The translations under genes and the position numbers were made by a program. A DNA stretch of 12,954 bases, taken from positions 1 to 12,954 of the forward strand of contig CABQGZ010000044.1 of NCBI GenBank assembly GCA_902463835.1, in the 5' to 3' direction. The stretch's first letter is position 1; every line of letters begins with the position of its first letter. The notes under the pieces were generated by a model that was given only the letters and a program-made list of their open reading frames with translations, had not been told where the DNA came from and made no database searches. Of the stretch, positions 1-7,615 are shown piece after piece. Origin of the DNA: an uncultured Lachnospiraceae bacterium (GTDB lineage: Bacteria; Bacillota; Clostridia; Lachnospirales; Lachnospiraceae).

Positions 1-102
1 TGCATGTATTCTTCTGACGCCCAACAATGCGATCAACAATCCACCTGCCAGCATCAACATTTTCCAAAACAGATACATACTGGTGTCATCTGTTTTAGGA
101 GC
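1..102 (-). other. C-terminal wall/membrane anchor segment of the GH127 protein
   Basis: Residues ~1150-1183 read APKTDD, a short polar stretch, about 20 hydrophobic residues and then RRIHA at the window edge. This is the layout of a Gram-positive sorting signal (motif, membrane helix, positive tail), but the motif departs from LPXTG: PKTDD, with Asp where Gly is usual. It is either a variant sortase substrate or a simple C-terminal membrane anchor. Confidence 0.6.
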
Positions 103-3100
103 TGCCTCCACATCTTTTTCATTTCCCGGATCAGATGGTTTTTGAGACTCAGACGGCTTTTGAGGATCATTCTTTTCCGGTTCTTTCACCATTGGGATTT
201 CCTGTGTCTCTTTGTTTCCACAGCTGCTGCACACACGCTCCTGACTTCCTTTCTCTGTCCCGGTTGCCTCTTTGACCACTGTCCACGGGCCATAGATATG
301 ACCGGTTGCTTTGATGATCGTTCCGCTTTCAAGCAGCTTGTCACAGCTTGTGCAATACACATCTCCGGTATACCCGTCTTCTGTGCAGGTTGCAGCCTTT
401 GCGCCCTCCCTCCTTGTCTCATGGTGTACGCAATCGCCCGGAAGACGATTCGCATCTGTCAGACAGAAAACGTCCATATACAGTGTGGCCGGCAGTCCAC
501 TGTTATCCATCTCCGCACCAAAATACAGTAACATATTTGTGACAGAGGCCGGATCGAGAATTCCCGTAACCTGACCCTGATCATCGAAGCTACAGAAATC
601 CTTCAGTCTCAGACCCACATAGCCAACATAACCCTTCGGCAGATCAATCCGTCCGCTGGGCTGGCCGTCCCAGGCCGGCGTCAGAGCAATTTCTGTGGGT
701 TCATCCGTTCCATTGTACAGCCATGCAGGAGCTCCTGTTTTCACTTTAAACCAGTTCAGATAGATATCAAAACGCAGTGCATTGGGAAGCTCTGAGGAAT
801 CCATCCAGAACCAGAGCAGCTCGCCGCCGGAGAAATCTTTGGAGGCTCCCAGTCCTTCGATATTACTGATCAGGAGAATATCGCTTCCCCCCGCCCCCGG
901 GGTACAGTTCAGATAACGGTATCCCAGCGCGGTAGATCCGTTCACCCCTTTGCCGGCAGCCTTCACCGCCTCAATATTCTCGCCGTAGCTGCCCCAGCTT
1001 GTGATCTCTCCGGCAGCAACAAGATCCTCCGGCAGCGCTTCCATATCCCAGAGCATCTCACATCCATCGATATTCCAGAGCATCTCACGTCCATCGATCA
1101 GGCGCCACTCCACGATGCCCACCCCGTTGTTTGACTTCGCGCTGCGCATTGTCATGCGAATTCTGGTGGTGGTAACCTTTGAAAAAGAATAGGTGCCATA
1201 TTGATTTTTCGGGAAGCTGGTGTAATCGCCTTCCCGCTCCACTTCGACAAACTTCTCACCATCCCAGTACTCAATCGTCAAGCTTTCCGGTATCTGCACA
1301 CCGCCTCCGTCATCGTACCACAGCACTTTGCAGCCTCGGATGGAGACCGGTTCCTCAAAGCTGTACATCACCCAGGGATCCTCCTGGGGTTTTCCGTCAT
1401 TGTAGGAGGACCAGCGGCTGACCGCATTTTCATTATCGTCATTGAGATGACTGACACTGTCACTCTGATTTCCGGCATATGTATGGGATGCGCTGGGTAC
1501 AGCATAATATTCCAGTCTCTGTTCCCTGGGAATCAGACTCATATAGACTTCCATGGGCGTGGAACCGCGGTTGGCATTGGCATAATAGGGAATCATCGTC
1601 AGTCTGGCTGCTCTGTCCTTGGTCTGTGAATGAAGCTTCGCCTCATCCGTGGTGATTACCATCATGCCTCTTACGCCATAAGGATCCTCCTTTCCGTCCA
1701 GGTTGTCTGTCCACTGGGTGGTAAATGCAGCGTCCCTGTCGATATAATACTGCTTTGGACCACCTTCATTATCGATTCCTTCGGCACAGTAGATGATGGG
1801 ACCGCGGCGAAAAGCGGTATAATCAACCGTAGCTTCCGCTCCTTCCACCATGTCTATGCTCTGCACGTTCATGGGGAATTCTACACAGACTGTATCTCCA
1901 TCCTTCCACACTCTGTCCAGAACGATATAACCCTGTGCATCTGCCACAGCTTTGGTGCTCTCACCTGCGATTGTCACGGTATTGTCCCCGGTCGCCCAGG
2001 ATGGCAGACGCAGGCGCAGTCTCATAGCGCGTTCCCCATCTGTGCGAACCTTCATCGTCATCCTGCCCTCCCAGGGAAAATCGGAGGATACAGACAGATG
2101 GATATCCCCCTGAGTAAGACTCAGATCCGCCTCGTTTCCAATGTAGAGATTCATTGTCACCGTGTCTCCCTGCTGGGTGTAGATATAGCCGCCCAGTGAG
2201 AGAACCAGACGCATCAGATTGGGAGGACAGCAGGCCGTACCATACCACTCCACACGTTCCCGTCCGGCTGTGGAGACATAATTGTGGTAGAAAAACCGGT
2301 TGCCGTCCAGATTGATACCACTGAGCATAGCGTTGTAAAGCTGCTGCTCCATCTCATCGGCATATTTGCTCTCGTCAAAAAGCATATTCATGCGCTGATT
2401 CCACATCAAGGAAGATACACAGCCGCAGGTCTCGCCGTAGCTCTTGTCAAGGGGCATGTAATAATCCGGTCCATAGCCTTCGTGATGCTCCTGATCGCCC
2501 ACAGCACCAGTGACATACGTCTTCGTCTGGGCGCTGTTCCAAAAGGTTAAAAGCGCCTGCTTATACGTATTCGCACCGGTCAAAAGCTCCAGATCTGCCA
2601 TACCCATACACATATAGTGTGCCCGGACACAGTGGCTTAAAATCTCTGTCTGTTCTGTGATCGGCGCGTAGTCCTGCACGCCCTCCGGCCAGTAGGAGGT
2701 GCCGTGACGCCCCGTATGATCCCCCCTGGTGCGCAGGAAGAAGGAGGCCATCTCCACATATTCCTCTGCTTTCGCGCCATAATCAATGTTGTTTTGTATC
2801 CCAATTTCTCTGCAGAGACCAGCCAGCTTCAGCAGCGCCAGTTCAATCTCCTGATGGCCCGGAACAGCCTTCCATTTTCCCTCGCCAAAGAGAGAACAGA
2901 TATAGTCCGCATTTTTCACAGCCACATCCAAAAGCCGTGTGTCAGCGCCGCCGCTCATGCGATAATGCGCTACTGCCGCCTCGTACATGTGACCTGCACA
3001 GTACAATTCATGCAGATTAAAATCCGTGAACTTTTCCTGGGGATGGGCAAGGGTGAAGTACGTGTCAAAGTACCCGTCTTCCTCCTGGGCAGCCTGATAA

Positions 3101-3549
3101 TAAGGAATCCAATCCTCAAGCTTGGCCCGGATATTTTCCTGGGACTGAAGCATCTGCGCGTCATCCCCCGCATCAATCTGCAGGGCGTAGCACATGGACT
3201 CCACCAGATTGTGAACATCAGAATCCACATACAGCGCTCCCTCAAATTCCCCATGCGCCTCTCCCCGGTTCAATTTTCCGGCATTTACAAGATTGGAGAT
3301 GCCTCCTCCTGTCTTCTCTACATTGGCAATGCCTGTGGGTACTGTAATACAAAGAAATTGTTTCTGCCGTGCACCCCAAAATTCGTCCGTCACCTGTACC
3401 CGGGTGAAATCGACCGCTTTCGTAGCTTCCATGTTTGTTCCTCCCTCTCTGGTATTTTTCGCTGCAGTCACCTGTGGAAACAAGTTCAAAAGCATGATTC
3501 CCGAAAGTGCCAAGCCAAAAATCCGGTAAAAAATTTTTTTAAATTTCAT
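1..3549 (-). CDS. Secreted, surface-anchored GH127 (DUF1680) glycosidase, multi-domain; 3' end cut by window edge
   Basis: The frame is open for 1183 codons from an ATG at 3549, preceded by a strong AAGGAG site, to the window edge with no stop. Residues 1-30 look like a signal peptide. Residues ~45-590 are a GH127/DUF1680 catalytic region. It has HHEG (E357), then exactly 16 residues later GETC (E373, C375), then ACCPPN (C440, C441). This matches the acid/base Glu and the Zn ligands with nucleophilic Cys described for the beta-L-arabinofuranosidase HypBA1. Residues ~680-820 resemble a discoidin/F5-8C carbohydrate-binding module, and ~840-1032 are a further beta-rich module I cannot name. Residues ~1040-1120 carry paired cysteines (CTSC, CSSC). 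A Pro/Glu/Lys/Ser linker leads to PKTDD, a hydrophobic helix and RR, so probably only a few residues are missing. The role is probably release of a terminal furanose or related sugar outside the cell. The actual sugar is uncertain, because GH127 members vary and no L-arabinose catabolic genes are nearby. Confidence 0.9.
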   Translation of the reverse strand, partial: MKFKKIFYRIFGLALSGIMLLNLFPQVTAAKNTREGGTNMEATKAVDFTRVQVTDEFWGARQKQFLCITVPTGIANVEKTGGGISNLVNAGKLNRGEAHGEFEGALYVDSDVHNLVESMCYALQIDAGDDAQMLQSQENIRAKLEDWIPYYQAAQEEDGYFDTYFTLAHPQEKFTDFNLHELYCAGHMYEAAVAHYRMSGGADTRLLDVAVKNADYICSLFGEGKWKAVPGHQEIELALLKLAGLCREIGIQNNIDYGAKAEEYVEMASFFLRTRGDHTGRHGTSYWPEGVQDYAPITEQTEILSHCVRAHYMCMGMADLELLTGANTYKQALLTFWNSAQTKTYVTGAVGDQEHHEGYGPDYYMPLDKSYGETCGCVSSLMWNQRMNMLFDESKYADEMEQQLYNAMLSGINLDGNRFFYHNYVSTAGRERVEWYGTACCPPNLMRLVLSLGGYIYTQQGDTVTMNLYIGNEADLSLTQGDIHLSVSSDFPWEGRMTMKVRTDGERAMRLRLRLPSWATGDNTVTIAGESTKAVADAQGYIVLDRVWKDGDTVCVEFPMNVQSIDMVEGAEATVDYTAFRRGPIIYCAEGIDNEGGPKQYYIDRDAAFTTQWTDNLDGKEDPYGVRGMMVITTDEAKLHSQTKDRAARLTMIPYYANANRGSTPMEVYMSLIPREQRLEYYAVPSASHTYAGNQSDSVSHLNDDNENAVSRWSSYNDGKPQEDPWVMYSFEEPVSIRGCKVLWYDDGGGVQIPESLTIEYWDGEKFVEVEREGDYTSFPKNQYGTYSFSKVTTTRIRMTMRSAKSNNGVGIVEWRLIDGREMLWNIDGCEMLWDMEALPEDLVAAGEITSWGSYGENIEAVKAAGKGVNGSTALGYRYLNCTPGAGGSDILLISNIEGLGASKDFSGGELLWFWMDSSELPNALRFDIYLNWFKVKTGAPAWLYNGTDEPTEIALTPAWDGQPSGRIDLPKGYVGYVGLRLKDFCSFDDQGQVTGILDPASVTNMLLYFGAEMDNSGLPATLYMDVFCLTDANRLPGDCVHHETRREGAKAATCTEDGYTGDVYCTSCDKLLESGTIIKATGHIYGPWTVVKEATGTEKGSQERVCSSCGNKETQEIPMVKEPEKNDPQKPSESQKPSDPGNEKDVEAAPKTDDTSMYLFWKMLMLAGGLLIALLGVRRIHA
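190..390 (-). other. Cysteine-pair module in the GH127 C-terminal region
   Basis: Residues ~1055-1120 contain ATCTEDGYTGD, CTSC (C1066, C1069), an ATGH turn and CSSC (C1107, C1110), ending in EIP. From general knowledge, similar modules occur near the C-terminus of many large extracellular Clostridia proteins, just before the anchor. Whether the cysteine pairs bind metal or form disulfides cannot be told from sequence alone. Confidence 0.55.
1043..1096. repeat. 27-bp tandem duplication inside the GH127 gene
   Basis: Positions 1043-1069 and 1070-1096 are adjacent 27-bp copies that differ at two bases (25/27 identical). They keep the reading frame and encode the nine-residue units DGREMLWNI and DGCEMLWDM (residues ~819-836). 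They sit at the junction between the discoidin-like module and the next beta-rich module. This looks like a local slippage or duplication event that lengthened the linker. Confidence 0.9.
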
Positions 3550-3609
3550 CCTTTCTCCTTCCTTTCTATTGACTGTTATTCTGGCTTTTGATACAATGCC
3601 TGTATACTT

Positions 3610-3638
3610 ATTGTAAGTTATTTTTTGAAATATCACAA
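3610..3638 (-). promoter_or_regulatory. Putative sigma-A promoter of the GH127 gene
   Basis: On the minus strand TTGTGA (3633-3638) and TACAAT (3610-3615) are separated by 17 bp. The -10 matches consensus at 5 of 6 positions and the -35 at 4 of 6. The predicted start near 3603 gives a leader of about 54 nt before the ATG at 3549. The -35 box lies within the inverted repeat at 3627-3649, so a protein bound there should affect this promoter directly. Confidence 0.55.
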
Positions 3639-3649
3639 CGCGATATTTC
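3627..3649. promoter_or_regulatory. Inverted-repeat operator (copy 1), GH127/araC intergenic region
   Basis: The element is GAAATATC, a 7-nt spacer, then GATATTTC: two perfect 8-bp inverted arms. It overlaps the -35 box of the GH127 promoter and lies upstream of the favoured start of the divergent AraC gene. A 23-bp site with 19/23 identity and the same 7-nt spacer occurs at 10222-10244. Conservation at two non-homologous promoters argues for a real binding site. The protein that binds it is unknown. Confidence 0.75.
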
Positions 3650-3675
3650 GTAGAATAGGGGTGAAAATCCGACTT

Positions 3676-4437
3676 ATGTACGAGTGTGTTTCTTATTGTG
3701 GCGGCGGATTGTTCCGCTCAAAGGATGTCTGGTGTCACGGCAGCCGGATTATCGATTCCTATGAAATAATCTTTGTGGAACAGGGAACGGTATATCTAAA
3801 TGAGAATGGAAAAGACTACGAACTGAATCCACGGCAGATGCTGCTGCTGGAACCCGGCCTCCGGCACTTCGGAACACGCCCCAGCAGCAATGTATCCTTC
3901 TTCTGGCTTCACTTCCGAACAGATGCTCTTCCTCCCACACCAAAATTTTTAACAGTTCTTCAGGAATATCAGCTTGTGCTTTTGATGCGGCAGCTTTTGC
4001 ATATGGAAAATACCAGCGGATATCCCGCAGAAGCACAGGATTATCTGATACGCCTGATTCTGATAGAACTCCGGGCACAAGAGCATCCTGTATCCGGAAG
4101 CAGTCTTGCCGCCCATACAGCAGAGTGGATTCGTTCTCACAGCTACCGCTCCATTTCTGTGGAAGAGGTTGCATCCCAGATGCAGTATAACCCGGATTAT
4201 CTCAGCCGCGTATTTCGCCAGGTCTATGGCATCAGTATAAAGCAATCCATTGACAACGCCCGCATGGAGTACATCAAAACACTTTTACTAAACTCCGATC
4301 AGTCCCTGCAGTCTATCGCCGTTGCCGCCGGCTTTGATGACTACAAGTATTTTCTGAAGTTTTTTCGCTATCATGAAGGCAGAACGCCCACAGAATTCCG
4401 AAAAACTTATTTTCGTGTCCATACCAATCACCGTTAG
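3676..4437 (+). CDS. AraC-family transcriptional regulator with N-terminal cupin sensor domain
   Basis: 253 aa. Residues ~1-85 form an AraC-type cupin sensor (CGGGLF, then SYEIIFVEQGTVYL, then LLLEPGLRH). Residues ~145-247 carry the two AraC helix-turn-helix units (ISVEEVASQMQYNPDYLSRV and LQSIAVAAGFDDYKYFLKFF, followed by RTPTEFR). The ATG at 3676 is preferred: it places the sensor start as in relatives and leaves the operator at 3627-3649 outside the gene. GTG 3661 and TTG 3625 are in frame, but the TTG would put the palindrome inside the coding region. The candidate SD (AGGGGTGA, 3656-3663) is farther from the ATG than ideal, so the start is not settled. The gene is divergent from GH127 and is the likely sugar-responsive regulator of it and perhaps of the operon. 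Confidence 0.92.
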   Translation: MYECVSYCGGGLFRSKDVWCHGSRIIDSYEIIFVEQGTVYLNENGKDYELNPRQMLLLEPGLRHFGTRPSSNVSFFWLHFRTDALPPTPKFLTVLQEYQLVLLMRQLLHMENTSGYPAEAQDYLIRLILIELRAQEHPVSGSSLAAHTAEWIRSHSYRSISVEEVASQMQYNPDYLSRVFRQVYGISIKQSIDNARMEYIKTLLLNSDQSLQSIAVAAGFDDYKYFLKFFRYHEGRTPTEFRKTYFRVHTNHR

Positions 4438-4453
4438 TCTTTTCTCTGTATTT

Positions 4454-4504
4454 AAAATACCCCATATTTCTGTACCTTCCAAACAGAAATATGGGGTATT
4501 TTTT
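4454..4504. terminator. Bidirectional intrinsic terminator between araC and the D-lyxose isomerase gene
   Basis: A 19-bp perfect stem (AAAATACCCCATATTTCTG, 4454-4472, pairing with 4484-4502) has an 11-nt loop and A/T tracts on both sides. It lies between two convergent genes and gives a U-run in either direction, so it can end the AraC transcript and the six-gene catabolic operon. Confidence 0.93.
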
Positions 4505-4514
4505 ATTTTAAGAG

Positions 4515-5207
4515 TTAGTTTTCATCCTTTGCCTCTGGGTATTCCGTGCACAGAAGACGGTATGCCGGTTCGTCTTCCTCAATATGGGGAAAACGCCCCA
4601 AGGGCTTTAAGAAGCGGTTGTCCGTATTGTCATCGTTACACATGGAAACTTCGCCGATGAGCGCAGGGCCTTTGCCGTTCTTTGGAATTACAAATTCATG
4701 GTAGTAGTAGGGGTACAGGGACATGCTCTCTCCGGGATGCAGTATGACGGTCTCCCCGGCTTTCACCTTATAGCGCCGTCCGTCCTTGCAGATCTCCACA
4801 TCCGTATCCGCCAGCTCTTCCTCCTTTGTGGCATTGTACAGCTTAAAATGAATGTCATTTCCGCCCCGGTTGATAATATCCTCCATCTTGTTCCAGTGGA
4901 AGTGCATGGGGGAGATCTGACCCTCGTCACACATCATGATCTTCTCCGCATAACATTTCGTATACTTGGGATTGTGCACGTTTCCGTTGCGGATGGTGAT
5001 CAGCGCCAATCCCAGGGTGTCAAACTGGCCCATGCCATAATCCGTCACATCCCATCCCAGCATGTTATCGCGAATCTCGTCGTATTCATGACCTTTTGTC
5101 TCCCACTCCTCCGGCGTAAAATTTAAGAAGGGTGGCAGTAAAAACCGGTGCTCCTCCAAAAGCGCTTCAAATTTTTTGATCACTGCATTAATCTCTGATC
5201 TTTTCAT
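4515..5207 (-). CDS. D-lyxose isomerase (DUF1498 / Lyx_isomer cupin family)
   Basis: 230 aa, the full family length. The family is a cupin metalloenzyme that interconverts D-lyxose and D-xylulose (EC 5.3.1.15), and members usually also act on D-mannose/D-fructose. HFHWNKMED supplies H102, H104 and E109, and YYYHEFVIP supplies H170. This is the same metal-ligand pattern as in characterised D-lyxose isomerases. N-terminal LPPFLNFTPEEW and GWDVTDYGMG also fit the family. The start has an AAAGGA site about 11 nt upstream. It is the last gene of the operon, 42 bp after the DUF4432 gene and just before the terminator at 4454-4504. It supplies a second aldose-ketose isomerase to the pathway. Confidence 0.93.
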   Translation of the reverse strand: MKRSEINAVIKKFEALLEEHRFLLPPFLNFTPEEWETKGHEYDEIRDNMLGWDVTDYGMGQFDTLGLALITIRNGNVHNPKYTKCYAEKIMMCDEGQISPMHFHWNKMEDIINRGGNDIHFKLYNATKEEELADTDVEICKDGRRYKVKAGETVILHPGESMSLYPYYYHEFVIPKNGKGPALIGEVSMCNDDNTDNRFLKPLGRFPHIEEDEPAYRLLCTEYPEAKDEN

Positions 5208-5249
5208 CTCTCTCGTTCCTTTCTCTTTTCATACAATTTGATGGTCATC

Positions 5250-6311
5250 CTACCCTAAGTTGCCCGTCAGCCTCGCACACGCTACTTTCAGCTGATCAAT
5301 CTCCTCTTTCCCTGTGACAACCGAAAAGCGCAGGGTGATCTCTTTCTCCGCCTGGGGCGGCAGCATGGGAAGGGTTCCCTGTTCTTCATGGTATTTTCTC
5401 CCGTAGACGGCCGCATTCCCAGGCTCTAAGCCCATCACGTAGTCCCCGCTTGCCGTGGACTTCCACTGTCCGAAAAAGGGAAGCTCCTCCCTGCTAAAGC
5501 CGATGACAAGACCTGTCATACAATCCTCGTTGACTGCCGCCGCAAAGGTTCTGCCTTTCTCGTCTGCACAGAGATCGTGGAGATACACGTATTCCTCCTC
5601 ATTGTCCTTAGGCGGATCCATAACCGCATATTCCCCAATATGTTCCTGGGACACAGCATCTCTTGCAGTCACCTTTTTTGTGGGCAGGATCAGCCTTGTA
5701 CCTTCACGCAGAAAAGGGTATCCCAGGTTGCAATGGTACATCACCATAACAGGTTCTTCCCGAAAGGCTTCGTTCCGTATCGTATCTGTGACCACAATCT
5801 CCGGTGATCCAAGCCAGGTCTCGATCCGCCGGTGCAGCAGCAGATTCTCCCCGAAAAGCTCTGCCTCCCGGATATCACCGCTGACCGCGATCACATACTC
5901 GTCCCCATCCCAGAAGGTTTCAATACTCACATGCTCCGCCGGCGAGGTTCTCATTCGCCCGTGCATGGGATATTCCTTTCCGTTTCCATCCCGGTAAGGT
6001 GCACAGATATTCTCATAGCCGCAGGTGAAAAACAATCCTCCCATGATGCTTCTCTGGGCCTCGCTGCCATTTGTGTCAAAGGGATTGCGCCCATTCAGCC
6101 CCGGCTTCGACAGAAATGTCATCTGCTCGCCCCGAAAGGACATTTCGCTGATATCCATACACTTGTCCAGCATAATGGTGAACGACAGCGGGCCATTCTT
6201 CACCTCCACCGCATGCAGGCCTCTGGCTCTGCCCTCGTCATACTGCACTCTTCTGGCATAGGCAATCTGCTGGATACTCCCCGTATAACGTAATAAATCT
6301 TCCCTTTTCAT
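5250..6311 (-). CDS. DUF4432 aldose 1-epimerase-like protein
   Basis: 353 aa from the ATG at 6311, which has GGAG eight bases upstream inside the end of the previous gene. An in-frame upstream ATG at 6344 would overlap that gene and has no better site. The fold is galactose-mutarotase-like, of the DUF4432 type: MLDKCMDI near residue 47, PMHGRMRTSPAEH (H117), MYHCNLGYPF (H193) and GLEPGN (E296). These positions parallel the two His and one Glu used by aldose 1-epimerases. The likely role is interconversion of sugar anomers before isomerisation, but the biochemical role of DUF4432 is not well established. The gap to the SIS gene is only 5 bp. Confidence 0.88.
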   Translation of the reverse strand: MKREDLLRYTGSIQQIAYARRVQYDEGRARGLHAVEVKNGPLSFTIMLDKCMDISEMSFRGEQMTFLSKPGLNGRNPFDTNGSEAQRSIMGGLFFTCGYENICAPYRDGNGKEYPMHGRMRTSPAEHVSIETFWDGDEYVIAVSGDIREAELFGENLLLHRRIETWLGSPEIVVTDTIRNEAFREEPVMVMYHCNLGYPFLREGTRLILPTKKVTARDAVSQEHIGEYAVMDPPKDNEEEYVYLHDLCADEKGRTFAAAVNEDCMTGLVIGFSREELPFFGQWKSTASGDYVMGLEPGNAAVYGRKYHEEQGTLPMLPPQAEKEITLRFSVVTGKEEIDQLKVACARLTGNLG

Positions 6312-6316
6312 CTTCT

Positions 6317-6883
6317 CTACTCCAAATTCGCGTGATACTGCCATAAGCCCTTCATATCCAGGTTCTGGCGGTCTATGATCATCTTGGACGCCACATCTCC
6401 CAGCAGCAGAAGGCTCTGCTCAAACAGGGAGGTCATGGGCTGGCTTGAGTCTATTTCATCCTCCAGGTAATACTTGGTCCGCACCGGGATCCGCACCATA
6501 AAGGCCGCTATCTCCTTCAATGGACTATTGGGGTTGGAGCCGATATGTACCACCTTTGCTCCGATCTCATGTGCCTTTCTGGCGATCCCTACCGGAAACA
6601 GCGTCGTTCCGCTTCCGGATCCCACGATCAGCAGATCCTTCTTCGTGATGGCCGGCTCGGTGATCTCCCCCACGATATGGGTGCGGATTCCAAGGTGCGC
6701 CCACCGCTTTGCGATGGCCTCCAGAGACAGCAGCACCCTGCCTACCCCTACGAAAAATACCTGATCTGCTTCCAAAACCGCTGCGATCAGCTCCTCCACA
6801 CTCTCCTTTGGAACACTGCCAAGGGCGGCGGCAAGCTCCTCCAACACCACCCCGGTGGTATCCGGATAATTTACTTCCTGCAT
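6317..6883 (-). CDS. SIS-domain sugar-phosphate isomerase, 6-phospho-3-hexuloisomerase (HxlB)-like
   Basis: 188 aa, the usual PHI length. The single SIS domain has FFVGVGR (43-49), GEITEPAI (72-79), SGSGTT (89-94), GSNPNSPL (115-122) and a C-terminal SLFEQ (E155) at the place of the catalytic Glu in PHI enzymes. PHI converts D-arabino-hex-3-ulose 6-phosphate to fructose 6-phosphate, usually with 3-hexulose-6-phosphate synthase in formaldehyde fixation. No synthase gene is seen here. Instead it sits 12 bp after an Rpe/AlsE-family epimerase, so it may act on a ketohexose phosphate made in this pathway. Ribosome binding site AAAGGAGG is excellent. Confidence 0.85.
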   Translation of the reverse strand: MQEVNYPDTTGVVLEELAAALGSVPKESVEELIAAVLEADQVFFVGVGRVLLSLEAIAKRWAHLGIRTHIVGEITEPAITKKDLLIVGSGSGTTLFPVGIARKAHEIGAKVVHIGSNPNSPLKEIAAFMVRIPVRTKYYLEDEIDSSQPMTSLFEQSLLLLGDVASKMIIDRQNLDMKGLWQYHANLE

Positions 6884-6895
6884 AGTTTCCTCCTT

Positions 6896-7615
6896 TCAGA
6901 CACCGTTGGCGTCCTGCCGCCCCAGCAGCTGGCTGCGGTAGTCAAGCAATTCCCTGGCGCTTGCAAACAGCGCGTCCTTCTTAAGGCAGGTACTTCCCGC
7001 CACAAAGATATCTGCCTGCTGTCCGTACTCCTCCATATTCTGCCGGGAAATTCGCCCATCTAATTCTATCTTTGTCTCCAGCCCAAGTCCGTCAATCATT
7101 CTGCGAAGATCCGCAATCTTTCTTGCTCCATAGGCCACCTGTCCCTCCGATTTGTTCTGGGCAAAGCCCGGATTGATCAGCATGAGAAGCACCGTGTCGC
7201 ACTTTTCAATCACATACTCCAGCTCTGTGACAGATGTCGCCGGCTTTAAAGCCACCCCGGCTCGCACTCCGGCCTGGTGGATGCGGTTCAAGAGACGGTC
7301 CACATGGGGCTCCATCTCTCCGTGAAAAACAATCTGCTCCACACCTATGTCAAGAAGCTCCTCCACGAAGAAATCCTGGGCGGTGGCCATCAGATGTACA
7401 TCGAAGATCAGATCCGTCTTTTTCCGAAGCTGGCGCACCGTATCAAGTCCAAGAGGCATGCTGGGGCTGAAGTGGCCGTCCAGAATATCCACATGCAGCA
7501 TGGAAATTCCGGCCTCCTCCAATGCATGTACCGACTGCTCCAGATTGCAAAGGTCACAGATTGAGATCAGTGACGGTGAAATGATCTGTTTTTCCTGCCA
7601 TATTAATCTTTCCAT
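6896..7615 (-). CDS. Ribulose-phosphate 3-epimerase family protein (Rpe/AlsE type)
   Basis: 239 aa TIM-barrel epimerase. SPSL (13-16), HVDILDGHF (H41, D43), DVHLM (H74) and ELDG (D186) keep all four metal/catalytic positions of the family. NPGF (148-151) and VAGS (205-208) are the phosphate-binding region. The family glycines are changed: NPGF is followed by AQNKSEG rather than GGQ, and the usual DGGI is DGRI. Departures at these places also occur in D-allulose-6-phosphate 3-epimerase (AlsE). The substrate may therefore be a ketohexose 6-phosphate, or D-ribulose/D-xylulose 5-phosphate. It overlaps the kinase gene by 13 bp, and its AAGGAG site lies inside the kinase end, suggesting translational coupling. 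Confidence 0.9.
   Translation of the reverse strand: MERLIWQEKQIISPSLISICDLCNLEQSVHALEEAGISMLHVDILDGHFSPSMPLGLDTVRQLRKKTDLIFDVHLMATAQDFFVEELLDIGVEQIVFHGEMEPHVDRLLNRIHQAGVRAGVALKPATSVTELEYVIEKCDTVLLMLINPGFAQNKSEGQVAYGARKIADLRRMIDGLGLETKIELDGRISRQNMEEYGQQADIFVAGSTCLKKDALFASARELLDYRSQLLGRQDANGV

Noticed and set aside
1..3549. GH127 gene as a pseudogene because no stop is found
   Set aside because: The frame is uninterrupted for 1183 codons, all key residues are present and the anchor with basic tail is reached at the edge. The stop simply lies outside the window.
2704..3591. 295-codon open frame on the plus strand
   Set aside because: It lies wholly opposite the N-terminal part of the GH127 gene, has no ribosome site or recognisable domain, and the minus strand encodes an obvious conserved enzyme there.
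3625..3675. N-terminal extension of the AraC regulator from TTG 3625
   Set aside because: This stretch contains the inverted-repeat operator, has no ribosome site upstream and adds residues before the normal start of the AraC sensor domain.
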